Assembly (NCBI GenBank): GCA_000402755.1
Contig: AQSD01000001.1
Coordinates: 124,001-188,000, forward strand
Length of the DNA: 64,000 nucleotides
Source: Fidelibacterota bacterium SCGC AAA160-B08
GTDB taxonomy: Bacteria > Fidelibacterota > Marinisomatia > Marinisomatales > Marinisomataceae
Direction: 5' to 3'
This document shows positions 53,385 through 61,765 of the stretch, piece after piece. Positions within the stretch are counted from its first letter, which is position 1; the number at the start of each line of letters is the position of its first letter. The notes under the pieces are model-generated. The model was not told the origin of the DNA, ran no database searches, and worked only from the letters and a program-made list of their open reading frames with translations. The position numbers and the translations under genes are program-made.

Positions 53385-54730
53385 TTCTTTTTATCTGATA
53401 AAAATAAGATAATTATTCCCACTATAAACAATACAATATTTGGCATCCATGATCCAATAGCAGGATCTAAGAGAGCTCTATCGGCTAGTTGTTCTCCCCA
53501 TATTAATAGAATATAATATATAAGAAAAAATGCAATACTTAAGGCAGAGGCTATTGTAATCCCACCTTTTCTTACTAGTATACCTAGAGGAGCTCCAACA
53601 AGAGTAAATAATATACAGGCTACTGCAAGTGTAAATTTTTTATGGATCTCAACAAGAAATTTGTTATTATTTTTTTCATAATTTTCTATAAGAGTAAATT
53701 CATTTTGGAACTGTCTTGCATTGTTATTTAGAGATCTTATTTTTTCTTTTTCTTCGTAGTCACTGGTAGGAATTTTGTTATTATAATCTCGATTTTCATC
53801 TATTTCAGGAGAAGTATCCTCTTTCAATATTTCAATTTGATTCATGATACCAGCAAGATTCATCTGACTATTTGGATCTATACCAATATCATTTTTAACC
53901 GTTTCGATACGTTTTTTTATTTGTTCTATAGATATTTTATTCTGTTGAATTTTTTCAATCATTGCAGGGACTTTCATTTCACGGTCAGTGCGATTAGACT
54001 CACTGGTTCTATTCAATAATAAGTCATCTATAGAAATGATAATCTGATGTGTACCAAATTTTATCTTACGATAATGATCATAATTTTCTAAATCAATTTC
54101 ATGAATTTCACCATCTTGTAAATTCACTGTAATAATACCACCTTTAGACTCTAGAGATCCGCTCTTTGCATAGATAGTGGTTTGTTCTGAGCTTGTATTT
54201 TTGCTAAATATTTTTACATCTTTAAATTCTTTACCATCTAATTCTTTTACAATCATGGTGTATTGTGGAATCATATCGACAAAGTATCCAGGTTCAATGG
54301 TCAGCTCAGGTTTTTTTTGATAAATATCTCTGGCCAATAATCGAGCATTATAATTCATGTCAGGAAGAATAAAGTTGTTGAATAGGCATAATAGAAATCC
54401 TATGATACTTCCAAACCATAGTGCTGGTTTGATAATGCTAAATAAATTTACACCTGCAGATTTTAATGCAGTAATTTCGTTCTCTTGTGACATTCTACCG
54501 TAAGTCATCACGCTAGAAATTAATAGAGACATTGGAACAGATAATGCAATGATCCACGCAAGATTTAAATAGAGATATTCTAAAATAGTAAACATATCTA
54601 ATCCCTTACCTAGAAAGCGATCAATTGCTCTAATAAGGAATTGAAGAAATAGTACAGTAGTAATCACTCCAACGGATAGAACGAATGGAATAAAGGACTG
54701 TTTAATTAAATATTTGTTTAAAGTGCTCAT
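53381..54730 (-). CDS. LptF/LptG-family LPS export permease with coiled-coil insertion
   Basis: A 449-residue permease of the LptB2FG transporter. TM segments lie near 12-35, 55-80, 100-120 and three more in the C-terminal 90 residues. The beta-jellyroll is in the middle. The N-terminal ITALKSAGVNLFSIIKP coupling segment is typical of YjgP/YjgQ. The protein is about 90 residues longer than usual, due to an Asn/Lys/Glu-rich, helix-prone stretch (about 245-345). Paired with LptD in this window, it supports a full Lpt system. The start is at 54730, divergent from tRNA-His. Confidence 0.9.
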   Translation of the reverse strand: MSTLNKYLIKQSFIPFVLSVGVITTVLFLQFLIRAIDRFLGKGLDMFTILEYLYLNLAWIIALSVPMSLLISSVMTYGRMSQENEITALKSAGVNLFSIIKPALWFGSIIGFLLCLFNNFILPDMNYNARLLARDIYQKKPELTIEPGYFVDMIPQYTMIVKELDGKEFKDVKIFSKNTSSEQTTIYAKSGSLESKGGIITVNLQDGEIHEIDLENYDHYRKIKFGTHQIIISIDDLLLNRTSESNRTDREMKVPAMIEKIQQNKISIEQIKKRIETVKNDIGIDPNSQMNLAGIMNQIEILKEDTSPEIDENRDYNNKIPTSDYEEKEKIRSLNNNARQFQNEFTLIENYEKNNNKFLVEIHKKFTLAVACILFTLVGAPLGILVRKGGITIASALSIAFFLIYYILLIWGEQLADRALLDPAIGSWMPNIVLFIVGIIILFLSDKKN

Positions 54731-54778
54731 TTTAAATTATTTGTAAAAATTTAACTCTACTTGTGTAAAAACCTAAAC

Positions 54779-54784
54779 TATAAT
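54779..54784 (+). promoter_or_regulatory. -10 box of the tRNA-His/tRNA-Pro unit
   Basis: TATAAT lies 34 bases before tRNA-His. A TTGTGT at 54761-54766 is too close to serve as a classical -35. Confidence 0.45.
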
Positions 54785-54818
54785 AAGTTTGCAGGCTTAT
54801 TTAGTTTATTAAGCCAAT

Positions 54819-54893
54819 GGTGACTGTAGCTCAGTTGGTTAGAGCCCCGGATTGTGATTCCGGCTGTCGTGGGTTCGAGTCCCATCAGTCACC
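54819..54893 (+). tRNA. tRNA-His (GTG)
   Basis: A 75-base cloverleaf including the extra G at position -1 that is diagnostic of tRNA-His. The acceptor is GTGACTG/CAGTCAC with discriminator C. The anticodon loop holds TTGTGAT with anticodon GTG. CCA is not encoded. Confidence 0.97.
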
Positions 54894-54904
54894 CGTATAA
54901 ATTT

Positions 54905-54979
54905 CGGGATATAGCGTAGTCCGGTTAGCGCACCTCGTTTGGGACGAGGGGGTCGCAGGTTCAAATCCTGCTATCCCGA
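54905..54979 (+). tRNA. tRNA-Pro (TGG)
   Basis: A 75-base cloverleaf. The acceptor is CGGGATA/TATCCCG with discriminator A, and the anticodon loop TTTGGGA has anticodon TGG. It follows tRNA-His by 11 bases in the same transcript. Confidence 0.97.
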
Positions 54980-54985
54980 CATTGA

Positions 54986-55017
54986 AAAGTCTCTTCTTTC
55001 GAAGAGACTTTCTTTTT
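54986..55017 (+). terminator. Intrinsic terminator after the tRNA pair
   Basis: AAAGTCTCTTC (54986-54996) pairs with GAAGAGACTTT (55001-55011) around a TTTC loop, followed by CTTTTT. The 11-bp perfect stem makes this the clearest terminator in the window. Confidence 0.88.
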
Positions 55018-55083
55018 ATAGATTAAAATAATCCATAAACAGACAGGACTACTTCGATTGTCTTTTTTGATGTAAATTAAATA

Positions 55084-55947
55084 ATGGGATTCCTAAATAA
55101 AATTATCGACGGTGATAAAAAAATTGAACTTTATAAGTTCGCAGGGGAAGGATTTATTCGACTACCTGATGACTATCACAATGACAATGCAGTCAAAGTA
55201 TGCTTTCTAGATCTTGAGACAACTGGACTTAATAAAGATTCATGTAAGATTATAGAGTTTGCTGGAAAAGTAACGGCGATCGATAAGGATAGCGGAGAAT
55301 TATTAGGAATAGTAGATGAATATGAATCGTTTAACGATCCAGAAGAATCTCTTGAGCCAGAGATAGTTAGAATTACCGGTATTACGGATGAGATTGTTGC
55401 TGGACACTCTATTGATTGGGAATCTGTATCTCGTGTTTTAAATAATACAGATATTATTGTAGCTCATAATGCAAGTTTTGATCGTTCATTCATGGATCGA
55501 TACCTACCCCTTTCGCAAGATAAAGTCTGGGTATGTTCTGTTGGTGATATCAATTGGCCAGAAAGAGGTTTTGGTGCAAGAGGCCAAGAAATTTTATGTA
55601 TTTGGCATGGCTTTTATTATGAATCACATCGTGCCATGTATGACGTAGATGCACTTATTCATCTTGTCACCCACAACGCAGAAGGTTCAGATAATGCTGT
55701 GTTAGAATTAATAGAAAATGCTGCAAAGCCTACCTACAAGATAGCTGCAGTGAGCAGTCCTTTTGAAACCAAAGATATATTACGAGCCCGAAAATATCGT
55801 TGGGATCCAGCCAATCGATATTGGTGGAAAAATATTTTATTTGAAGACATTGATAGCGAGAAAGATTGGATGGCTGATAATGTTTATAATGGTCATTTCA
55901 AGGGTAAGATCGATGAAATTTCATTGATTGATAAACACAAGTCTTAA
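55084..55947 (+). CDS. DnaQ-like DEDDh 3'-5' exonuclease with RWD-type tail motif
   Basis: A 287-residue protein. The exonuclease domain (about 35-205) has ExoI FLDLETTGLN, ExoII VAHNASFDRSFM and ExoIII HRAMYDVDALIHL with the DEDDh active site. A C-terminal module (about 235-270) carries ILRARKYRWDPANRYWWKNI, similar to the short domain (GFRWD...W) found after some phage and plasmid exonucleases and helicases. It likely processes DNA ends in repair or replication. It is followed by an aldo-keto reductase ORF and a PD-(D/E)XK nuclease on the same strand. Confidence 0.85.
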   Translation: MGFLNKIIDGDKKIELYKFAGEGFIRLPDDYHNDNAVKVCFLDLETTGLNKDSCKIIEFAGKVTAIDKDSGELLGIVDEYESFNDPEESLEPEIVRITGITDEIVAGHSIDWESVSRVLNNTDIIVAHNASFDRSFMDRYLPLSQDKVWVCSVGDINWPERGFGARGQEILCIWHGFYYESHRAMYDVDALIHLVTHNAEGSDNAVLELIENAAKPTYKIAAVSSPFETKDILRARKYRWDPANRYWWKNILFEDIDSEKDWMADNVYNGHFKGKIDEISLIDKHKS

Positions 55948-55991
55948 TCTTTTAATATTGAAACATATTAACATCGATAATATATTAGCCC

Positions 55992-57032
55992 GTGTTAACA
56001 TCCCAATTTTTAATCGATGAGAAAGTATGTTGCGGTCGCGGTTGCAGAATGTGTCCTTATGAACCAAGGCATATTAAAGGCAATACAGACTTACAAGAAA
56101 GATGGAAGCATTCCAATAGCAATGAAAATTTAAGGAGACTTAATAATATGACGAATACAATAAATATGCCGATGATTGGCCTAGGAACATGGTTAATCCC
56201 AAATGATGTCGTAGAACGTGTGTCTACTGATGCTATTAATGCAGGGTATCGTCATATAGATACTGCGCAAGCATATCGTAACGAAGAAGGTATCGGTCAT
56301 GCTTTACAAAAAGCATCCGTCCCTAGAAAAGAAATGTTTATCACAACAAAAATGTGGCCAGGAATGTTTGGACAAGAAGAACCTTTTCAAACTTTCGAAG
56401 GGGTAATGAATGCATGCGATGATAGTCTTAGATTATTGCAAATCAATGAAATTGATTTATACTTAATTCATAATCCTTTTGCTAAAGATCTTCGCTTAGA
56501 ACAATGGGAAGCTATGATTGAATTAAAAAAACAAGGCAAGGTCAAAAATATTGGAGTGTCTAATTATAATGTTAAACATATCAAAGAAATTGAAGATGCT
56601 AACCTTCAAATGCCTTCAGCAAATCAAATTGAAATCCATCCGTATCATATTGTAAGAGAAGATCTCCAAAAATATATGGATCATCATACAATCCTGCCTA
56701 TTGCATATTCTTCACTAGCACCTATTCCAAATTGGAGAGAAGGTTCGCAATGGAATGGGAAACCTGAAGATATGAAGAGTGGAGCAATGCCATGCCAAGA
56801 AATGGCAAACAAATATGAAGTGACAGTACCTCAGTTACTATTAAAATGGGCGATACAATTAGGATACCCTATTTTACCAAAATCTGTGAATATGGAACGA
56901 TTGAAAGAGAATATAGATTTAGATCATTTTTCTATTTCACGCGATGACATTAAAATAATGTCCAAGATGGCTAAAGACGACCAAAAGTGTTTAGCTTGGT
57001 CTGGCGGTTTTGATCCTATTGATGTAGATTAA
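55992..57032 (+). CDS. DUF5522-type Cys segment fused in frame to aldo/keto reductase
   Basis: A 346-residue reading frame from a GTG start. Residues 1-28 contain LTSQFLIDEKVCCGRGCRMCPY, which matches the small Cys-rich family DUF5522 (CCGxGCRxCPY). Residues from about 53 form a complete NADPH-dependent aldo/keto reductase (LGTWLIP, DTAQAYRNEEGIG with the catalytic Asp/Tyr, TKMW, IDLYLIHNP, GVSNYN, PSANQIEIHPY, LPKSVNMERLKENI). AAGGAG lies 10 bases before the ATG at 56148 (Met53), so the enzyme may be translated from there separately while a DUF5522 peptide is made from the GTG, or the two may be one fusion protein. Substrate unknown. Confidence 0.8.
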   Translation: MLTSQFLIDEKVCCGRGCRMCPYEPRHIKGNTDLQERWKHSNSNENLRRLNNMTNTINMPMIGLGTWLIPNDVVERVSTDAINAGYRHIDTAQAYRNEEGIGHALQKASVPRKEMFITTKMWPGMFGQEEPFQTFEGVMNACDDSLRLLQINEIDLYLIHNPFAKDLRLEQWEAMIELKKQGKVKNIGVSNYNVKHIKEIEDANLQMPSANQIEIHPYHIVREDLQKYMDHHTILPIAYSSLAPIPNWREGSQWNGKPEDMKSGAMPCQEMANKYEVTVPQLLLKWAIQLGYPILPKSVNMERLKENIDLDHFSISRDDIKIMSKMAKDDQKCLAWSGGFDPIDVD

Positions 57033-57035
57033 AAT

Positions 57036-57803
57036 ATGGCTAAATATAATCCTATCGTCGGAGATAAGTGGAGATACAATCCAGATAGTCCTGCAGCATT
57101 CAAATTAAGTCGAAGTAAGATTGAATCATTTTGTGCATGTAAACGATGCTTTTATTTAGAAGTACGTTTAGGATTTAGAGAACCATCGGGTCCAGGTTGG
57201 GCTATTAATTCAGCAGTAGATACCTTACTAAAAAAAGAAATGGATCGTTGCCGAAAAGAAGATAGACCTCATGGCGTTTTTAAAGAAAATAATCTAAATA
57301 TTAAACCCTTTAATCATCCTGATATTGAGCAATGGCAAAATTCATTCAAGGGGATTCAATATATACATCCCGACTTTAATCTATTAATCTATGGCGGGGT
57401 AGATGATATTATGGTGAATGATAAAGATGAATTAGTGGTTATTGATTTTAAATCAACTGCAAAGCGTGCTGATATTAATTCTCGTAATGATGTATGGGGT
57501 CGAGGCGAGCCCTATAAAAGACAACTAGAAATTTATAGTTGGTTGCTACAAAAAAATGGATTTGATGTATCTAAAACTGGTTATTTAATGTACTATAATG
57601 GTGATACCAATCAACCTCACTTAGGCAAAACAATGTATTTTAGAAGAACGCTAGTAGATTTTCAGTTAGATACAGATTGGATTGATCCTATCATAGAAGG
57701 TATGTTCAATTGCCTACAACAAGATAATGCTCCTATGTTAGATAAAGAATCTTGTGAGCAATGCCTATATCGTGAAACATACCAAGACTTAAAAGATCTT
57801 TAA
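57036..57803 (+). CDS. PD-(D/E)XK nuclease with Cas4/AddB-like cysteines
   Basis: A 255-residue nuclease-fold protein. The catalytic core includes GGVDDIMVNDKDE followed by VVIDFKSTAK, giving Asp124, Asp137 and Lys139. Downstream, Gln/Tyr in KRQLEIYSWLL form motif IV. Cysteines Cys33/35/38 near the N-terminus and Cys240/243 near the C-terminus suggest an iron-sulfur cluster like that of Cas4/AddB. It starts 3 bases after the aldo/keto reductase stop and is probably in one operon with the DEDDh exonuclease upstream. There are no CRISPR repeats or cas genes nearby, so a repair role is likelier than adaptation. Confidence 0.83.
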   Translation: MAKYNPIVGDKWRYNPDSPAAFKLSRSKIESFCACKRCFYLEVRLGFREPSGPGWAINSAVDTLLKKEMDRCRKEDRPHGVFKENNLNIKPFNHPDIEQWQNSFKGIQYIHPDFNLLIYGGVDDIMVNDKDELVVIDFKSTAKRADINSRNDVWGRGEPYKRQLEIYSWLLQKNGFDVSKTGYLMYYNGDTNQPHLGKTMYFRRTLVDFQLDTDWIDPIIEGMFNCLQQDNAPMLDKESCEQCLYRETYQDLKDL

Positions 57804-57818
57804 TCTTTTTATACAAGT

Positions 57819-58478
57819 TTAATACTGCATTCCTGTAGGTTTTTCATAGATATAGATAATATCAATAGCGTCAGATTGCGACATACCTCCAGGATTTAAC
57901 CCTAGTTGTCCCTCAGGAATAGGATGTCCTAATTCTTCATAATACTCTACCCAATGAACAAAAGGACTATCAGTGCCAGGTTCATTGAATGTCATAGGTT
58001 TTAAAGAGAATAATTCCTGTTTGTTATCTGCTTTTTTAAGTCCTTCATAAATAATTTCAGAGCAATAATATGTATCATCAGTTATATCAAAGATATAATC
58101 ATATGGCTTTCCATTTAAATTAGTTTGAATATATGTAATTGCATCTGGGATCATATATTGATATTCATTTTTAAGGCGCCCTACAAAAACCTTATTACTG
58201 CGATTTAAAAAATCATACAATGTGGTTTCGGTAACAGTTTCTCCAATCGCTTCAGTAAGTATAGTGTCATATTCAGAAGATCCGATATGCGTAATAATTG
58301 CACAATGAGATAGTTGAGCTCCTTGATATCCAGAAGTGACTGCTTCGATAGCTTGACATGGTGGACCACAATCTAAGTCTTGAAAGAAAATATCTCCTAC
58401 TTCAAATGATTGCTTTGTACAGCTTTGATTAAAAATAATTAAACAGGAAATAAGAATAAATAATATATATCGATTCAT
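57819..58478 (-). CDS. YiiX/YebB-like (permuted NlpC/P60) hydrolase lipoprotein
   Basis: A 219-residue lipoprotein with lipobox region NQSC (Cys20). The permuted papain-like fold shows the His in QLSHCAIITHIG at the first half and the catalytic Cys in DDTYYCSEIIYEGL in the second. GKPYDYIFD is typical of the YiiX-like group. It probably hydrolyses an amide bond in cell wall or lipids, and the substrate is unknown. It is followed (downstream) by the convergent nuclease gene and preceded by the EthD-like gene. Confidence 0.82.
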   Translation of the reverse strand: MNRYILFILISCLIIFNQSCTKQSFEVGDIFFQDLDCGPPCQAIEAVTSGYQGAQLSHCAIITHIGSSEYDTILTEAIGETVTETTLYDFLNRSNKVFVGRLKNEYQYMIPDAITYIQTNLNGKPYDYIFDITDDTYYCSEIIYEGLKKADNKQELFSLKPMTFNEPGTDSPFVHWVEYYEELGHPIPEGQLGLNPGGMSQSDAIDIIYIYEKPTGMQY

Positions 58479-58484
58479 GTAAGG

Positions 58485-58817
58485 CTAAGTATTATCAATA
58501 ATTTTGACTTCTCTTCCTGTATATTCATATCGTTCAGGATCAGGCCATGCTTTTGCTACGTCATGCCAATTATCAGATTTGCCAAATTCAGTATTTCGTC
58601 TTTCCATTGCTACGGTATATTCTTCCTGTGAATGAAACCATAATTCAGCCATTCCACAACATCCATTTTCAAGATCTTCTTCAAAAAATGTAAGTACATA
58701 TTTTTGAGGCTTTAGAACCTTAACCATGTGTGGGGCATGAATGTTTTCCCAATGATCAAAAAAATTGGAACGTTTTACATCTTTTCTATTTTGAATAAAA
58801 AGTATTTTCTTTACCAT
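58485..58817 (-). CDS. EthD-type dimeric alpha/beta-barrel protein
   Basis: About 110 residues. The ferredoxin-like fold pattern is clear: KKILFIQNRKDVKRSNFFDHWENIHAPH, a central WFHSQEEYTVAMERR helix and YEYTGREVKIID at the end. EthD-like proteins act in ring cleavage or electron transfer with varied substrates. I chose the start at 58817, with AGGAGAGAG just upstream; 58838 would add seven residues. It probably shares a transcript with the YiiX-like gene six bases downstream. Confidence 0.75.
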   Translation of the reverse strand: MVKKILFIQNRKDVKRSNFFDHWENIHAPHMVKVLKPQKYVLTFFEEDLENGCCGMAELWFHSQEEYTVAMERRNTEFGKSDNWHDVAKAWPDPERYEYTGREVKIIDNT

Positions 58818-58927
58818 AACTCTCTCCTTGTTATACATGAAAATAACATCTTTTTTTTACTAACAACATTATTATTTAGTTATTACATTTTATAGAAATC
58901 AATAATAACAGTCTAAGAGGCAAATTT

Positions 58928-61276
58928 ATGATTAAAAAATTTATTACTATAATTTTAGCAATATCAGTTATCTATCCACAAGTCAATCTTGACAAGTTTA
59001 AACAGCTAAATGAAGATATTACTACGCCAAACACTTATAGGACGGCAGCAGGCTATCCTGGGCATGATTATTGGCAACAAGAGGCAGACTATGATATGGA
59101 TCTTGTTATTGATGATGAAAATCAAAGACTCTATGGAGAAGAGACCATTACATTTCATAATAATTCACCAGATCAGCTTAGTTATTTATGGGTACAATTA
59201 GATCAGAATGTCAGAGCATTAGATTCTGATAGTTATAAAATTCAATCTTCTGGAGATTTTGGTGCACAGCGTGGCCGTGAAAAAATGACAGTAGGAGAAT
59301 CTATTCCTTTGAGTACACTTGAAAATTTCTACAGAGATTTTGATGGTGGATTTAAAATTGAACATGTAAAGGATGGATTAAATAGAGATTTACCATATAT
59401 CATCAATAAAACAATGATGCGCATAGATTTACCAACACCGTTGCGCGCAGGACAGTCTTATAAATTTAAAATTAAATGGTGGTATAATATCAATGACCAC
59501 ATTAGAGATGGCGGAAGATCTGGATATGAATATTTTGAAGAAGATGATAATTATATCTACACGATTGCACAATTTTTTCCACGCATGTGTATGTATAATG
59601 ATATATACGGATGGCAAAATAAACAGTTTTTAGGTCGAGGAGAATTCACATTAATTTTTGGAGACTATGATGTCAAAATTACGGTACCAGCTGATCATGT
59701 ATTGGGTGCTACTGGCGTATTACAAAATCCACAGCTAGTACTAACTAAAGATCAGATGGCTAGATTACAAGAGTCTAAAACTGCTGATGAGCCTATAAAA
59801 ATTGTCACAAATTCTGAAGCATTAGAAAATGAAAAAACTCATTCCGAAGAAACAAAAACATGGCACTTCAAGGCAGAAAATGTTCGAGACTACGCTTTTG
59901 CTACATCGAGAAAATATATATGGGATGCTATCGGTGTTGAGGTTGGTGACAATACAGTTATGGCAATGTCATATTATCCAAATGAAGCAGAACCTTTATG
60001 GGGGCAATATTCTACAAAAGCTGTAGCACATACAGTAGAAGTCTATTCAAAGTATACATTTGATTATCCATATCCAGTAGCCATCTCAGCCCATATTGAT
60101 AGAATGGGAATGGAATACCCAATGATTTGTTTTAATGGATATAGACCTGAAGATGATGGAACCTACTCTGAGCGTACAAAAAAAGGCTTAATTGGAGTAA
60201 TTATCCATGAAGTAGGACATTTTTGGTTTCCTATGATTGTTAATTCGGATGAAAGACAATGGACGTGGATGGACGAAGGTCTTAATTCTTTTATGGATGA
60301 TATAGCAGGAAGAGAATGGGATACAGAATTATTTCACCCATCAAAGAATACTGAGTATATCATCAACTACATGAAAGGCGATAAATCCAATATTATGCCA
60401 ATCATGACTAATTCTGAATCAATATATCAATTTGGAGCAAATGCTTATGGAAAGCCAACTCTTGCCTTAAATATATTAAGAGACACAATCATGGGACGTG
60501 AGTTATTTGATTATGCATTTAAAGAATATTCTAAAACATGGATGTTTAAACATCCGACCCCAACAGACTTCTTCAGAATTATGGAGAATGCATCTGCGGT
60601 AGATTTAGATTGGTTTTGGAGAGGATGGTTCTTTAGTAACGATCATGTTGATCTATCCATTGAATCTGTTGACTGGTATCAACTTGAAATGGATCCAGAA
60701 GAACAAAAATCATATAAGAAAGAAGTGGATAATAAGAGTCAATATTATAGCGCAATGCTTGATGAGGAAGATATTGAATCAACAGTAACAGATCGTGATC
60801 CAGCAACTAGAGATTTTTATGATGATTATGATAAAAATAAGGTTACCAAAAAAGATAAAAAACAATACCGTGAATTCATGGATGATTTGTCAGAAAAAGA
60901 GAGTGAGTTAATCGATAAGAATGACCATTTTTATTCTGTAAAATTTTCTGATAATGGCGGTATAATTATGCCAATTATTCTTGAATTTGAATATGAAGAC
61001 GGAGATAAGGAAGTGATTACAATTCCAGTAGAAATATGGAGATTCAATAGAGGCGAAGTAACAAAAGTCTTTAAGACAGAAAAGCCTATTAAAAATATGA
61101 CACTAGATCCACATTTTCAAATTGCTGATGTTGAAAGAAGTAATAATCATTGGCCTGAAAAAAGACAGCCTACACGATTTGAAACATATAAATCTGAAGG
61201 TTGGGGTGGAAGCAGTAATCTAATGCAACGCGTACGTGATGATGCTGCAATTCCTGATACTGAATCTACTGAGTAA
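58928..61276 (+). CDS. M1-family secreted metallopeptidase
   Basis: A 782-residue zinc aminopeptidase-type enzyme. A signal peptide (about 1-20) precedes an N-terminal beta domain. The catalytic site is IIHEVGHFWFPMI followed by the Glu in TWMDEGLNSFMDD (HExxH-x18-E). The GMEYPMICFNGY segment substitutes for the GAMEN exopeptidase motif. A C-terminal region is rich in charged residues (about 600-680). AGAGG precedes the ATG. The peptidase is likely periplasmic or outer-membrane associated and acts on peptides; the DUF6702-like gene follows three bases later. Confidence 0.93.
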   Translation: MIKKFITIILAISVIYPQVNLDKFKQLNEDITTPNTYRTAAGYPGHDYWQQEADYDMDLVIDDENQRLYGEETITFHNNSPDQLSYLWVQLDQNVRALDSDSYKIQSSGDFGAQRGREKMTVGESIPLSTLENFYRDFDGGFKIEHVKDGLNRDLPYIINKTMMRIDLPTPLRAGQSYKFKIKWWYNINDHIRDGGRSGYEYFEEDDNYIYTIAQFFPRMCMYNDIYGWQNKQFLGRGEFTLIFGDYDVKITVPADHVLGATGVLQNPQLVLTKDQMARLQESKTADEPIKIVTNSEALENEKTHSEETKTWHFKAENVRDYAFATSRKYIWDAIGVEVGDNTVMAMSYYPNEAEPLWGQYSTKAVAHTVEVYSKYTFDYPYPVAISAHIDRMGMEYPMICFNGYRPEDDGTYSERTKKGLIGVIIHEVGHFWFPMIVNSDERQWTWMDEGLNSFMDDIAGREWDTELFHPSKNTEYIINYMKGDKSNIMPIMTNSESIYQFGANAYGKPTLALNILRDTIMGRELFDYAFKEYSKTWMFKHPTPTDFFRIMENASAVDLDWFWRGWFFSNDHVDLSIESVDWYQLEMDPEEQKSYKKEVDNKSQYYSAMLDEEDIESTVTDRDPATRDFYDDYDKNKVTKKDKKQYREFMDDLSEKESELIDKNDHFYSVKFSDNGGIIMPIILEFEYEDGDKEVITIPVEIWRFNRGEVTKVFKTEKPIKNMTLDPHFQIADVERSNNHWPEKRQPTRFETYKSEGWGGSSNLMQRVRDDAAIPDTESTE

Positions 61277-61279
61277 TAA

Positions 61280-61765
61280 ATGCATTTTACTTCAAAGATA
61301 ATCGGTTCAATATTTTTATTGAGCATACTTTTTGCGCATAAATTTTTTATATCTACAACAGATATACAAATTAAGCCCGAAGAAGAAAGAGTTGAAATTA
61401 CTATTCAGGTATTTAGCCATGATGTGTATTTATTGTTAGAGAATGCTAATTATAAAACAATAAATGTGGGCACCGATAAAGAGAGTGCTGATATTGATAT
61501 ATTTTTAGTTAATTATTTATCTGAAAACTTTATGATTCAAGACTATAGGTGGAAATATCTCGGAAAGGAAATTGGTTTAGAGTATACAGTTTTCTTTTTA
61601 GAGGTAGAGAAATTTTCTCCATCTTCTAATGTTGCAATACTTAATTCTTTATTTATGGATTTATACAATGAGCAACGCAATATTGTGCATTTTTATAATG
61701 GGAGTGTTCTACAATCTGCAAGCATGACAAACAATGAACCAGTTTTTGCGTTTAGCTTTCAGTAG
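61280..61765 (+). CDS. DUF6702-like exported protein
   Basis: A 161-residue protein with a signal peptide ending at LFA before HKFF. The body (ISTTDIQIKPEEERVEITIQVFSHDV, then NIFL-type strands) fits DUF6702, a family of unknown function found just behind M1-peptidase genes in FCB bacteria. Here too it follows the M1 gene by three bases, which supports a shared role. The 3' end overlaps lgt by 14 bases. Confidence 0.72.
   Translation: MHFTSKIIGSIFLLSILFAHKFFISTTDIQIKPEEERVEITIQVFSHDVYLLLENANYKTINVGTDKESADIDIFLVNYLSENFMIQDYRWKYLGKEIGLEYTVFFLEVEKFSPSSNVAILNSLFMDLYNEQRNIVHFYNGSVLQSASMTNNEPVFAFSFQ

Noticed and set aside
55084..58838. Defense island
   Set aside because: Two nucleases alone, without CRISPR repeats, restriction, toxin or mobile genes, are not enough to call a defense system.
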